From JAAYJS01 sp964346185 (GTDB taxonomy: Bacteria; Bacillota; Clostridia; Eubacteriales; Eubacteriaceae), in contig CAYFTR010000002.1 in NCBI GenBank assembly GCA_964346185.1, positions 70,156 through 134,155 of the forward strand: a DNA stretch of 64,000 bases, given 5' to 3'. Below are positions 26,285-34,909 of this stretch, piece after piece. The position numbers were made by a program, and so were the translations under genes. The notes beneath the pieces were generated by a model, which made no database searches, was not told the DNA's origin, and saw only the letters and a program-made list of their open reading frames with translations. Numbering within the stretch: the first letter of the stretch is position 1; every line of letters starts with the position of its first letter.

Positions 26285-29200
26285 TCATTGACTTTTATCT
26301 TTCTTTAAGACGTTTAAAAATTCTATCAACGCTTTAAGGATAGCCTTATGATCCTGCTCCGTGATTTGTATACGCCACCTGGGGCGGTCTTCTCTGTCCG
26401 CTTTTAGCTTTAAATGATAGTACTTATATAGCTCTGATACGGTTTCCGGTTTTAGTACGGGTGGATTGTCGTATCCAAAAGTCAAGTAGAAGTCTTCTCC
26501 TCTTTGGGTGATTTCCTGAATACCCAAAGAGGAAGCATTGTTGTTGATAATTGCCAAATACATTAGGTTCATGACACCGGCCGGCGGGATGCCGAAACGG
26601 TCTTCCAATTCTTCTTGCATATCTGTGAAGTCTTCGCTGTTTTCGATATAGGCGATACGCTTGTAAATATCGTATTTAATTTCTTCGCTGTCGATATAGG
26701 TATCAGGAATATAATTATCCACCTGAATATGAATTTGTATGGGTGTATTTTCCTCTTTACGTTGACCCGTCGTTTTTTCCATGATAGCTTCCTCCAACAA
26801 ACGGGTGTACATTTCGTAACCGATTTTAAATAAATGGCCGGATTGCTCGCCTCCGAGCAGATTGCCCGCACCGCGGATTTCCATATCTCTCATTGCTATT
26901 TTAAAGCCGGATCCGAAGGCTGTAAAATCCTTAATTGCTTTTAAACGTTTTTCCGCGATTTCAGATAGTTGCTGCCTGCGATAGGTAATATAACAATAAG
27001 CTTGACGGGAAGAGCGTCCGATGCGTCCCCTGAGTTGATAAAGTTGAGATAAACCGAAATGGTCACCGTTATCGATAATCATTGTGTTGACATTGCCGAT
27101 ATCTATACCCGACTCTACAATGGTTGTACTGACTAAAATATCCGTACGTCCGTCGATAAAACCTTCCATAATTTTTTCCAACTCTGAAGAGGTCATGCGC
27201 CCGTGAGCCATTTCAATTTTTGCACCGGGTACCAAGTTTGCAATTTTTGCCACAATTTCATCTAAATCTTCAATGCGATTGTGTACATAAAATATTTGGC
27301 CGCCTCTGTTCAATTCTTTTTCGATATTTTCTTTAACAGCTACCGGATTGTAGCGCATCACATATGTTTTAACCGGCAATCTGCCTTCCGGAGGGTCGTT
27401 TAGAATGCTCATATCTCGTACGCCGGATAAGGACATATGCAGGGTTCTGGGAATAGGTGTCGCACTGAGCGTTAATACGTCTACCTCGGTTTTTAACTGT
27501 TTTAAATGCTCTTTAGCTTTAACGCCGAAACGCTGCTCTTCGTCGATAATCAATAACCCCAAATTTTTAAAGCGAACATCTTTTGACAGCATGCGGTGAG
27601 TTCCTACCAACAAATCTATTTTGCCTACCGCCAAATCTTCCGTTATTTTTTTTTGCTCCGCTGCACTTTTATACCGGGAAAGGGCATTTATCCGCACGGG
27701 ATAGTTCACAAAACGTTTTTGAATCGTACTTTCATGTTGGCTTGCCAAAATAGTCGTGGGCACTAAAAAAGCAACTTGTTTTCCGTCCATGATAGCTTTA
27801 AAAGCTGCCCGCATGGCGACTTCCGTTTTACCGTAGCCCACATCACCGCAAAGCAGGCGATCCATAGGTATGGCTGTTTCCATATCTTTTTTTATCTCGT
27901 CAATACTTCGTAGTTGGTCGTCGGTTTCCTGATAGGGGAATTGATCTTCAAATTCTTTTTGCCACGGTGTATCTTCCGAAAAGGCAAAACCTTTGCGATT
28001 GCGGCGTTCGGCATAAAGAGCAATGAGGTCGTCAGCCATGTCCTCTACAGCTTTTTTTGCCCTCTGCTTTGTTTTAATCCAATCGGGGTTTCCTAAACGA
28101 TTAATTTTAGGTCTGCGTTCTCCTCCGGTTCCGATATAAGTTTGGATGGCGTTCATCTGTTCAATGGCTATATATAGACGTGCCTCTTCAGCATACTCAA
28201 TGACCAAGAGATCTTTTTTTACACCGTCTATTTCCATCTTTTCTATACCGCGATACAAACCGATACCGTGTACATCGTGAACAACATAATCGCCGACTTT
28301 TAAATCCGTAAAGGTATCAATCGCTTTGCCTTTTAATTTACGACGCTTTTTCTTTGTCTTTTCAACTTTAAAGATATCGCTGCCTCGTAAAAAAACAGCC
28401 CTTTCACCGGGGAGTGCAAAACTTTCCTCTAGTGTTCCGATTTGAAAATAAACACCGGGTTCTCCTTGGTAACCGAAACCGTTAAAATTTACATCCTGAA
28501 AGAATCGCATAAAATAATCGGTCGATTTTTGATTTTCATGGTAGATGAGTATTCGGTCGCCCTTTGCAACCCCCTCTTGAATAAATGTTTTAAAATAATC
28601 GGGATTACCGTGAAAATCTTCCACTTCTTTAGTGTTTAAGTCCAGAATTGTTTGATTTTTTACTTTTGTATTAAATAAATAGGTCTTTAATTCCGCTTTA
28701 GGTGCATTGTCTTTCAGTAAGGTTGCTAAGGGAATAAATTTATTTTTTGCTTCCTTAAACAGTAATCCGGCTTCAATAAGCTTTTTTGAAACCTCCCCCT
28801 GTGCCTGTGCAAACTTTTTTTGTTCAGCCACAATTTTAGCGTAATCCGCCCAAATAACAACGGGATGTTGCAAATATTGTAAAAGATGGCCGCGTTCTTT
28901 TTCCATTGCAAACAGCAACTCGTCCCAATGACCGGGGTTACTTTCAATATTTTCCAAAAGTTCACTATACACTTCTTGCGAGTAGTTTTTTCTCAAATTG
29001 GCCAGATGTTTCTCGCGGTGTACCTGCGGGATGCTGATTTCTCTTGCGGGGAGTATAACCGATTTTCGGATCTCCCGAACAGAGCGTTGGGTCGACGGAT
29101 CGAAATAACGCATCAAATCGATTTCGTCGTCAAAAAATTCGATACGTAAGGGGTGGGGTGACCCAACGGAAAATATATCCAATATACCACCTCTCAGGGC

Positions 29201-29716
29201 ATACTGCCCTGGAGATTCGACCATATGGCTGCGTTCGTAACCCATGTCGACCAGTTCGGCAATAAAGTTTTCCAAGTTTACCCTTTTACCGATGACAAGG
29301 TTTTTGGCCGTTTTTTTAAAGGCCTCCGGGGGCATTAGACGTTTTAATAACGCCGACACCGGTGCAACGAACAACATCGGCGTCTGTTGGTGGGTTGCTT
29401 GCCATAATGTTTGCACGCGTTGGTGACCACTTTCGAGATTATGGGCCTCAGTATAATAATCTTCCAAACTTTCTGCGGGAAGATAGAACACGTTGTTGAT
29501 ATTGTTATTTTTTAACAATCGGTATTGTGTTTTTGCATCTTTTTCATCCGCCGTTACCAACAATACTGTACGCTCGGTCTTTTCTTTTATAAAAACCGCC
29601 AAGGGAGTTTTTAGCCCGGATTTAACGTTGTTCAGATAAATCGTTTCGTCATTCTTGATATGGTTGATCAGTTTGTGATAAGTCGGTGTCGTTTCCAACC
29701 ATTGTTTCCAATTCAT
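26285..29716 (-). CDS. mfd: Transcription-repair coupling factor
   Basis: Removes stalled RNA polymerase and recruits UvrA to the lesion. 1143 residues, full length: UvrB-homology domains at the N-terminus (GGILDIFSVG), an RNA-polymerase-interacting domain (about 480-540, GDYVVHDVHGIG), a RecG-like translocase with Walker A GDVGYGKTE and DEEQ box, TRG motif region, and the C-terminal UvrA-binding domain. It follows pth, the standard pth-mfd order. Confidence 0.97.
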   Translation of the reverse strand: MNWKQWLETTPTYHKLINHIKNDETIYLNNVKSGLKTPLAVFIKEKTERTVLLVTADEKDAKTQYRLLKNNNINNVFYLPAESLEDYYTEAHNLESGHQRVQTLWQATHQQTPMLFVAPVSALLKRLMPPEAFKKTAKNLVIGKRVNLENFIAELVDMGYERSHMVESPGQYALRGGILDIFSVGSPHPLRIEFFDDEIDLMRYFDPSTQRSVREIRKSVILPAREISIPQVHREKHLANLRKNYSQEVYSELLENIESNPGHWDELLFAMEKERGHLLQYLQHPVVIWADYAKIVAEQKKFAQAQGEVSKKLIEAGLLFKEAKNKFIPLATLLKDNAPKAELKTYLFNTKVKNQTILDLNTKEVEDFHGNPDYFKTFIQEGVAKGDRILIYHENQKSTDYFMRFFQDVNFNGFGYQGEPGVYFQIGTLEESFALPGERAVFLRGSDIFKVEKTKKKRRKLKGKAIDTFTDLKVGDYVVHDVHGIGLYRGIEKMEIDGVKKDLLVIEYAEEARLYIAIEQMNAIQTYIGTGGERRPKINRLGNPDWIKTKQRAKKAVEDMADDLIALYAERRNRKGFAFSEDTPWQKEFEDQFPYQETDDQLRSIDEIKKDMETAIPMDRLLCGDVGYGKTEVAMRAAFKAIMDGKQVAFLVPTTILASQHESTIQKRFVNYPVRINALSRYKSAAEQKKITEDLAVGKIDLLVGTHRMLSKDVRFKNLGLLIIDEEQRFGVKAKEHLKQLKTEVDVLTLSATPIPRTLHMSLSGVRDMSILNDPPEGRLPVKTYVMRYNPVAVKENIEKELNRGGQIFYVHNRIEDLDEIVAKIANLVPGAKIEMAHGRMTSSELEKIMEGFIDGRTDILVSTTIVESGIDIGNVNTMIIDNGDHFGLSQLYQLRGRIGRSSRQAYCYITYRRQQLSEIAEKRLKAIKDFTAFGSGFKIAMRDMEIRGAGNLLGGEQSGHLFKIGYEMYTRLLEEAIMEKTTGQRKEENTPIQIHIQVDNYIPDTYIDSEEIKYDIYKRIAYIENSEDFTDMQEELEDRFGIPPAGVMNLMYLAIINNNASSLGIQEITQRGEDFYLTFGYDNPPVLKPETVSELYKYYHLKLKADREDRPRWRIQITEQDHKAILKALIEFLNVLKKDKSQ

Positions 29717-29734
29717 TTAATCCCTCAATCCGAT

Positions 29735-29760
29735 ATAACCCGGAGTCGCCCCCGGGTTAT
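29735..29760. other. Hairpin between pth and mfd
   Basis: Nine-base perfect arms ATAACCCGG (29735-29743) and CCGGGTTAT (29752-29760). In the minus-strand transcript it lies 7 bases after the pth stop and just before the mfd ribosome site, but has no T tract on that side; the T run is on the opposite side. It may be an RNA stability or processing hairpin. Confidence 0.55.
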
Positions 29761-29767
29761 CTGTTTT

Positions 29768-30409
29768 TTATTCCGTTTTATCCGCTTTCGTATTCTCATC
29801 GACAGTTGAAGGTACTGTCAGTTTTTCTTTGACCGGTTTCTTTTTTCGTTGGTTTATTCGGTTCATTGCAAAATCAATGCCATTTGTTGTAAAATAATCC
29901 ACCGCTTTGGCTGCTGTTTTTATCGCGTCCGACATTATTGACTGTTCCTCTTCAAGAAATTTTGAGAGAACATAATCTGCCAAGTCGTCCCAACGAGACG
30001 GCTTTTTGCCGATTCCAATTCGGATACGTGCAAATCGGTCGTCTTTTAAATGTTCGACAATCGAGCGCATACCGTTATGGGTTCCTGCAGAGCCTTTTGC
30101 CCGTATTCTGACTTCTCCTATATCAAAGTCGATATCGTCATAAATGATTAAAATATGCTCAAGAGGGATTTTATAATATTCGATAACTTCCCGAATGCAA
30201 AGACCGCTTAAGTTCATATAAGTTATCGGCTTGACCAACAAAATCTTTTCGCCTTTTTGCGTGTACGTTCCGATCAGTCCTCTGTGCTGATTTTTATTGA
30301 CGGTTATCCCTTTATTTTTTGCAATGGCATCGACGGTTTTATAGCCGATGTTGTGTCGGGTTTCTTCGTAAGCTTTACCGGGATTCCCTAAACCTGCAAT
30401 AAGATACAT
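29768..30409 (-). CDS. pth: Peptidyl-tRNA hydrolase
   Basis: Releases tRNA from prematurely dropped peptidyl-tRNA. 213 residues with the signature GLGNPGKAYEETRHNIG (N9; catalytic H19) and the substrate-clamp string GSAGTHNGMRSI. It carries a Lys-rich C-terminal tail of about 25 residues beyond the usual 185-190. The ATG directly abuts the prs stop with no spacer, and AGGAAG lies about 10 bases upstream inside prs. Confidence 0.95.
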   Translation of the reverse strand: MYLIAGLGNPGKAYEETRHNIGYKTVDAIAKNKGITVNKNQHRGLIGTYTQKGEKILLVKPITYMNLSGLCIREVIEYYKIPLEHILIIYDDIDFDIGEVRIRAKGSAGTHNGMRSIVEHLKDDRFARIRIGIGKKPSRWDDLADYVLSKFLEEEQSIMSDAIKTAAKAVDYFTTNGIDFAMNRINQRKKKPVKEKLTVPSTVDENTKADKTE

Positions 30410-31369
30410 TTACGAGTAGCTTCCTGCGAAGAGTTTTGATAAGGACCGTCCGTAATGAATGTATTCAATTGCACGTCCGAAGAATGCACCGGATTTGAGG
30501 ATTTTGATTTTATCGATTCTTTTTTCCGACGGTATGTCGATGGTGTCCAAGGTTACCAATTCTTTAATGGGACTGGCAGCAACCCGTTCCACAGCAGGAC
30601 CGGATAATACCCCGTGGGTGCAGGCCGCCCAAACATCCTTTGCACCCAATTTAAGTAAAGCTTCCGCTCCGCTGGTTAAGGTACCCGCCGTATCAATCAT
30701 ATCGTCGAAAAGAAGACAATTTTTGCCTTCAACATCACCGATAACATTCATGACTTCGGACACATTGGGTTTCGGGCGATTTTTATCGATAATGGCAAAG
30801 GGTGCATTAAAGGATCTGGCAATTTTTCGGGTTCTTTTGGCACTTCCGGCATCCGGCGAAACAACGCATAAATCTTCCAGACCTTTTTCGATAAAGTAAT
30901 CGGTGATAATTTGATTACCAGTTAAGTGGTCTAAAGGAATATCAAAAAAACCTTGTATTTGATTTGAGTGTAAATCCATCGTCAAAATTCTGTCGGCACC
31001 GGCAACGGTTAAAATGTTGGCAATAAGTTTTGCAGTGATAGGATCTCTGGATTTCGCTTTACGATCTTGTCTGGCATAGCCGTAGTACGGTATGACAGCG
31101 GTAACTCTACCCGCCGAAGCCCGTCTGAGAGCATCCAGTATGATCAACAGTTCCATAATATTGTCGTTGCAAGGATCTGAAGTGGATTGTAAGACGAAAA
31201 CATCTGCACCGCGAATGGATTCCTTAATATTTAAGGCTATTTCTCCGTCGCTGAATTTGGTTACTTCCGCATCTGCCAGTTCAATTTCCAAATATTTTGC
31301 AATGTCTTTTGCCAAAGGTACATTGGCGTTACCGGTTAACAATTTGATAGAACCGTATTTTTTGTCCAT
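30410..31369 (-). CDS. prs: Ribose-phosphate pyrophosphokinase
   Basis: Makes PRPP from ribose-5-phosphate and ATP for nucleotide, His and Trp synthesis. 319 residues from ATG 31367-31369 (MDKKYGSIKLL), with the ATP flexible loop region YARQDRK, the Mg-PRPP motif (MDLHSNQIQGFFD) and the PRPP loop DDMIDTAGTL. The start has AAGGTG 9 bases upstream; an in-frame GTG at 31381 lies inside glmU and is less likely. It begins one base after the glmU stop, the normal glmU-prs pair. Confidence 0.96.
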   Translation of the reverse strand: MDKKYGSIKLLTGNANVPLAKDIAKYLEIELADAEVTKFSDGEIALNIKESIRGADVFVLQSTSDPCNDNIMELLIILDALRRASAGRVTAVIPYYGYARQDRKAKSRDPITAKLIANILTVAGADRILTMDLHSNQIQGFFDIPLDHLTGNQIITDYFIEKGLEDLCVVSPDAGSAKRTRKIARSFNAPFAIIDKNRPKPNVSEVMNVIGDVEGKNCLLFDDMIDTAGTLTSGAEALLKLGAKDVWAACTHGVLSGPAVERVAASPIKELVTLDTIDIPSEKRIDKIKILKSGAFFGRAIEYIHYGRSLSKLFAGSYS

Positions 31370-31370
31370 T

Positions 31371-32747
31371 TTAGTTTTCACCTTTCTTTTTCTTCCTTAT
31401 TTGATAATTTTCCTTAACGACCTGCTTTTGTCTGGCAATGGCAAAGGCACGGGAGGGTATATCTTCCGTAATGGTCGAGCCTGCCGCCACATATACATTT
31501 TCGCCAACTTCTACCGGTGCTATTAAATTGGTATTACATCCGATAAAAGAATTTTTTCCGACAACAACTTTATATTTGTTGTAACCGTCGTAATTTACAA
31601 AGACCGTTCCGCAACCCAAGTTAACATTTTCACCGACTTGTGCATCGCCAATGTACGTTAAGTGAGACGCTTTGGCACCGTCTTTAATCACAGCATTTTT
31701 AACTTCCACAAAGTCGCCGATTTTAACATCATTGCCAATTTCGGATCCGGGTCTGATATAGGCATAGGGTCCGACCTTTGTATTCTCTCCGACAACACTA
31801 TCTAAAACGGTGGATGCATCTACACGGGTTTTATCACCGATTTTAGAATTAACGATACGGCTGTTTTGTCCGATAACACATTCTGCACCGATCGATACAT
31901 TGCCTTCCGTTATGACACCGGGGTAGATAATCGCATCTCGCCCGATGGTGGTATCTGCACTTAGATAGGTGGTGTCGGGATCTATCATAATCGCACCTTC
32001 CTCCATTAAGCGACTGTTATTATAATTTCTGAACGCTTTTTCAACCGCGGCTAATTGATTTTTGGAGTTAACTGCCATGATATCGTAAGCATCGGTTTTA
32101 AAAACACCGACACGCCCGTTTTTATTTCGAATAATTTCGATGGTGTCCGTCAAATAGTATTCGCCTTGTGCATTTTGCGGTTTTATTTCCGCAAGTGCAT
32201 CAACCAGATGTTTGGAGGTAAAGCAATACATTCCGCCGTTGACTTCTTTAATGCTTTTTTCCTTTGCGTCAGCATCTTTTTCTTCGACAATTTTTAATAA
32301 GTCGCCCGCTTCGGTGGTAACCATTCTTCCGTAGCCCGCAGGATTTTCAATTTCTGCGGTTAAAACCGTAACGCCGTTGTTTTGACTGCGATGGTGCACA
32401 ATCATTTGTTTTAGAATTTCCGGTCGTACAAGGGGCGCATCTCCCATCAAAACTAGAATGTTGTCATCATTACGTTCCAAATAGGGTAAGGCACATGCAA
32501 CGGCATGGCCCGTTCCTAATTGCTCGGACTGGATAACCGTTTTTACTTTCGACGGCAAGACTTCCTGCACCGACTCGCCTTTATAGCCGACAACAACAAC
32601 GGTTTCGTCGCTTCCGGCTTTCCTGCTGTTATCCATAACGTGTAAGATCATCGGTTTTCCTGCAACTTGATGCAAAACCTTCGGTCGTTGAGAGCGCATT
32701 CTGGTCCCTTGCCCGGCTGCTAGTATGATCGTTTTCGTTTTTTCCAT
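31371..32747 (-). CDS. glmU: Bifunctional GlmU (UDP-GlcNAc pyrophosphorylase / GlcN-1-P acetyltransferase)
   Basis: Catalyses the last two steps to UDP-GlcNAc for peptidoglycan. 458 residues from ATG 32745-32747, with the uridyltransferase signature LAAGQGTRMRSQRPKV, then a left-handed beta-helix acetyltransferase domain of hexapeptide repeats (about 250-450). A longer frame exists upstream but its ATG lacks a ribosome site, whereas the chosen ATG has GAGGAG five bases away. Confidence 0.96.
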   Translation of the reverse strand: MEKTKTIILAAGQGTRMRSQRPKVLHQVAGKPMILHVMDNSRKAGSDETVVVVGYKGESVQEVLPSKVKTVIQSEQLGTGHAVACALPYLERNDDNILVLMGDAPLVRPEILKQMIVHHRSQNNGVTVLTAEIENPAGYGRMVTTEAGDLLKIVEEKDADAKEKSIKEVNGGMYCFTSKHLVDALAEIKPQNAQGEYYLTDTIEIIRNKNGRVGVFKTDAYDIMAVNSKNQLAAVEKAFRNYNNSRLMEEGAIMIDPDTTYLSADTTIGRDAIIYPGVITEGNVSIGAECVIGQNSRIVNSKIGDKTRVDASTVLDSVVGENTKVGPYAYIRPGSEIGNDVKIGDFVEVKNAVIKDGAKASHLTYIGDAQVGENVNLGCGTVFVNYDGYNKYKVVVGKNSFIGCNTNLIAPVEVGENVYVAAGSTITEDIPSRAFAIARQKQVVKENYQIRKKKKGEN

Positions 32748-32871
32748 TTTTCTCCTCAACTCTTTGTAAAAAAGATTGTAGCCATTTTCTTTCCATCTCA
32801 TATGTTACACTTATGACAAGGGCTTTACCAGAGGTTTTTCATATTTCTTTTCATTTTTTTGAATCTTTGTT

Positions 32872-32919
32872 CATGTTTTTATAAAGATTTTGTTTTTATA
32901 AAACCTTTATAAAAACATG
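32872..32919. repeat. 15-bp perfect inverted repeat upstream of glmU
   Basis: Arms 32872-32886 (CATGTTTTTATAAAG) and 32905-32919 are exact reverse complements around an 18-base AT-rich loop. It lies in the 233-base spoVG-glmU interval, after the spoVG terminator. It may be a second terminator or an operator for glmU; the sequence does not decide. Confidence 0.55.
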
Positions 32920-32939
32920 TGCTTCCATTCCCGTTCCAT

Positions 32940-32971
32940 CAAAAAAAGAGAGACTCAAATGAATCTCTCTT
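32940..32971 (-). terminator. Rho-independent terminator of spoVG
   Basis: Arms AAGAGAGA (32946-32953) and TCTCTCTT (32964-32971); on the minus strand the stem is followed by a run of T (32941-32947 on the complementary strand). It begins 10 bases after the spoVG stop. Confidence 0.8.
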
Positions 32972-32980
32972 AAATTAATA

Positions 32981-33349
32981 CTACTCGTCGAAAGATAGTG
33001 TGTCCGTTATGCTTTCGGATACTTCCGCTTCTTCCGGTTCTTCTAAATCCACTTCCAGATCCAATTCGGAATTTGCCTCCAATGTACTTTCACGTCTTAG
33101 TTCCTCTTCATAAGCTCTTAGTACTTCTTCTTGAATGACATGCCTGGTTGAAGATATAATCGGATGACAGATATCTTTAAATTCTCCATCGGAAGTCTTG
33201 CGACTCGGCATGGCGATAAAGTAACCATTTTGACCTTCAATCACTTTAATATCGTGAACGACAAATTGATCGTCGAAAGTCACTGATGCAATTCCTCTCA
33301 TTTTTCCGGTATGATAAATTTTTCTTATCCGTACGTCTGTTATCACCAT
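32981..33349 (-). CDS. spoVG: SpoVG family DNA/RNA-binding regulator
   Basis: 122 residues. The first 85 are a standard SpoVG domain (VVHDIKVIEGQNGYFIAMPS, TSDGEFKDICHPI); then comes an unusually long acidic tail (about 86-122, rich in Glu, Asp and Ser). In other Firmicutes SpoVG binds nucleic acid and affects cell division, sporulation or virulence genes. It is monocistronic: a terminator follows, and a 165-base AT-rich gap precedes it, in which I see no convincing promoter. Confidence 0.93.
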   Translation of the reverse strand: MVITDVRIRKIYHTGKMRGIASVTFDDQFVVHDIKVIEGQNGYFIAMPSRKTSDGEFKDICHPIISSTRHVIQEEVLRAYEEELRRESTLEANSELDLEVDLEEPEEAEVSESITDTLSFDE

Positions 33350-33514
33350 ATTGAAGCCTCCCCTTTGAATCGAATTCCCATTGTCACTTATATTTTATCA
33401 TATTTAAGCGGAAAAGAAAACAAATTCTTTATGTATGTCCGTAAGGCGTCACCAGACAAAGGTGTTATGGGGATTTTATAAAAACAGTGGCTTATGGTTT
33501 GTGTAACAACGGTA

Positions 33515-34303
33515 TTATATTGTTTCCATCATGCCCAATAAAGTGACTTCTTTATCCGTTGTTTCTTCGATCCTCCGTAGATGTTTTTTTTGTGTGATAA
33601 CGATACAGGAAGAGCTGGGACCGCCGGAGGTCTTAAGGTCGATGGTTAGACTCTCCGTATACCGAACCGCCAAACCGTTCTCCGCCGCAAACTGTTCCAA
33701 CTCATAGGCTATCCCTTTCGAACCGACAGGACGCATTTCTTTAATTTCGGATAAAGACCTCAATTGTTGATAATCCGTTAATTTTAATGCTTTATCAAAA
33801 TAGGTGACATAGTCCTCTCCGAGGAGGGTTCTGCCCAATAGCAACGCAACATCACCCGGTTGTACCATGCGGGTTTTTATGTGTTGATTGTCTATCATAC
33901 CGATAACGGTTATGCCGGCTCCGGTTTGTACGGTTGCCATGTTGTCTTCGCAGGAACCGGTCAAAGCGATGTCGGAGTCTACCAATTCTGAAACGGCATT
34001 GCGAATGCCTTGAATAATTCTTTTTCCCGTAGGGTCGGTTTCTACCGACAGACCGTTGGAAACGGCGACAGGTGTTGCTCCGAGGGCAATCATTTCCGCG
34101 AGAGCCACCCGTACCGTTGTTTCACCGACATACTCCGGGGAAACCTTAACGAGATCCGCTTCTTTATTACCGATTGCTCCGATAGAATCACAGGTGATTA
34201 CCAGAGAACGCCCATCCGCTAAATCAATCAGCGTACAATCGCCGATTGTGTAGTGATTATATGGGGTGATCATGTTGTGATTATCAGGGTGATTGCACTT
34301 CAT
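33515..34303 (-). CDS. AIR-synthase family kinase, possibly alpha-ribazole kinase (CblS-like)
   Basis: 262 residues with the PurM/ThiL-type AIR synthase fold: an N-terminal DADGR-like segment (LIDLADGRSLVITCDSIG), then VRVALAEMIALGATPVAV, LTGSCEDN and a C-terminal half with SGGPSSSC. No purine or thiamine genes are adjacent. Some single-copy members in Firmicutes are alpha-ribazole kinases (CblS) that salvage the lower ligand base for cobamides; that would fit an organism that needs corrinoids for AcsCD. This is from recollection of the family and is not proved. ATG at 34301-34303 has GGAGG 7 bases upstream and overlaps the VanY-like gene by 20 bases, so the two are coupled. Confidence 0.6.
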   Translation of the reverse strand: MKCNHPDNHNMITPYNHYTIGDCTLIDLADGRSLVITCDSIGAIGNKEADLVKVSPEYVGETTVRVALAEMIALGATPVAVSNGLSVETDPTGKRIIQGIRNAVSELVDSDIALTGSCEDNMATVQTGAGITVIGMIDNQHIKTRMVQPGDVALLLGRTLLGEDYVTYFDKALKLTDYQQLRSLSEIKEMRPVGSKGIAYELEQFAAENGLAVRYTESLTIDLKTSGGPSSSCIVITQKKHLRRIEETTDKEVTLLGMMETI

Positions 34304-34614
34304 AAAGTTCCTCCATCGTTAAGCCCGTTTCATATATTATGGCGGCCATTTCTTCTCCGATATACCGTAAATGCCAAGGTTCATAAACATAGCCCGTTAT
34401 GTGGCTTTTATCCTTCGGATAGCGAATAATAAAACCGTAACGCCATGCATTTTCCGCCACCCACATGCCTTCAGGGGTGCTTTCAAAGGTTTCTACTAAA
34501 TTCAGACCGACAGCATCGCAGGATAAGTCCACCGCCAATCCGGATTGATGTTCGCTGGCACCGGGCGGTGCCGATTGGTTTTCCGCCGCTTCTCTGCCCA
34601 TACTCTCAATATAC
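34284..34614 (-). CDS. VanY/D-alanyl-D-alanine carboxypeptidase family peptidase (5' end lost in gap)
   Basis: C-terminal 110 codons of a zinc D,D-carboxypeptidase of the VanY type. Visible motifs are PGASEHQSGLAVD (the SxHxxGxAxD zinc ligands) and EPWHLRYIG (the catalytic Glu and second zinc His), so the catalytic core is intact. Such enzymes trim D-Ala from peptidoglycan stem peptides outside the membrane. The signal peptide or membrane anchor and the N-terminal half lie in or beyond the gap that starts at 34615. An internal ATG at 34599-34601 is not a real start. Confidence 0.85.
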
Positions 34615-34714
34615 NNNNNNNNNNNNNNNNNNNNNNNNNNNNNNNNNNNNNNNNNNNNNNNNNNNNNNNNNNNNNNNNNNNNNNNNNNNNNNNNNNNNNN
34701 NNNNNNNNNNNNNN
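34615..34714. other. Assembly gap (100 N)
   Basis: Exactly 100 N, the usual placeholder for a scaffold join of unknown length. It truncates the genes on both sides; any reading frame that runs through it is an artefact, and the linkage and distance between the two sides are not shown by the sequence. Confidence 0.99.
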
Positions 34715-34909
34715 CAAAGCTTTTTGACTTTTTAAAAAATTGTCTTCGGCCTGAATTAAATTTTTATGTACTTCGGGATGTTTTGTTTTTGTTTTTTTAA
34801 TCCAAGTTTGATAGTCTTGACTGTGTGCTTCGATATGATTTTGCCAGTACACCACCAACACTTTAAACAATTCTTTATCCTTTTGACTCAACATTTGCAT
34901 TTTGATCAT
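34715..34909 (-). CDS. Small helical protein sharing the C-terminal domain of the His-rich protein (3' end lost in gap)
   Basis: The 65 visible residues (from ATG 34907-34909) end at the gap. They include KVLVVYWQNHIEAHSQDYQTW, which matches KVLLSHWADHNEEHAKEYKQW of the histidine-rich protein at 38197-38607: the same spacing W-x2-H-x-E-x-H and following Tyr and Trp. It lacks the histidine tract. The ATG overlaps the DUF3842 stop as ATGA, so it is the third gene of a cooT-DUF3842-helical operon. The family may be a nickel or metal-binding four-helix domain; I infer this from the histidines and the CooT neighbour only. Confidence 0.65.

Noticed and set aside
33350..33514. Sigma-H promoter for spoVG
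   Set aside because: No convincing sigma-H or sigma-A boxes with proper spacing could be seen; TTGTTT and TATGAT are present but only 15 bases apart.
34502..34909. Reading frame running through the N stretch
   Set aside because: It joins the helical protein to an unrelated frame of the peptidase region via 34 unknown codons; the gap length is arbitrary, so the frame is meaningless.
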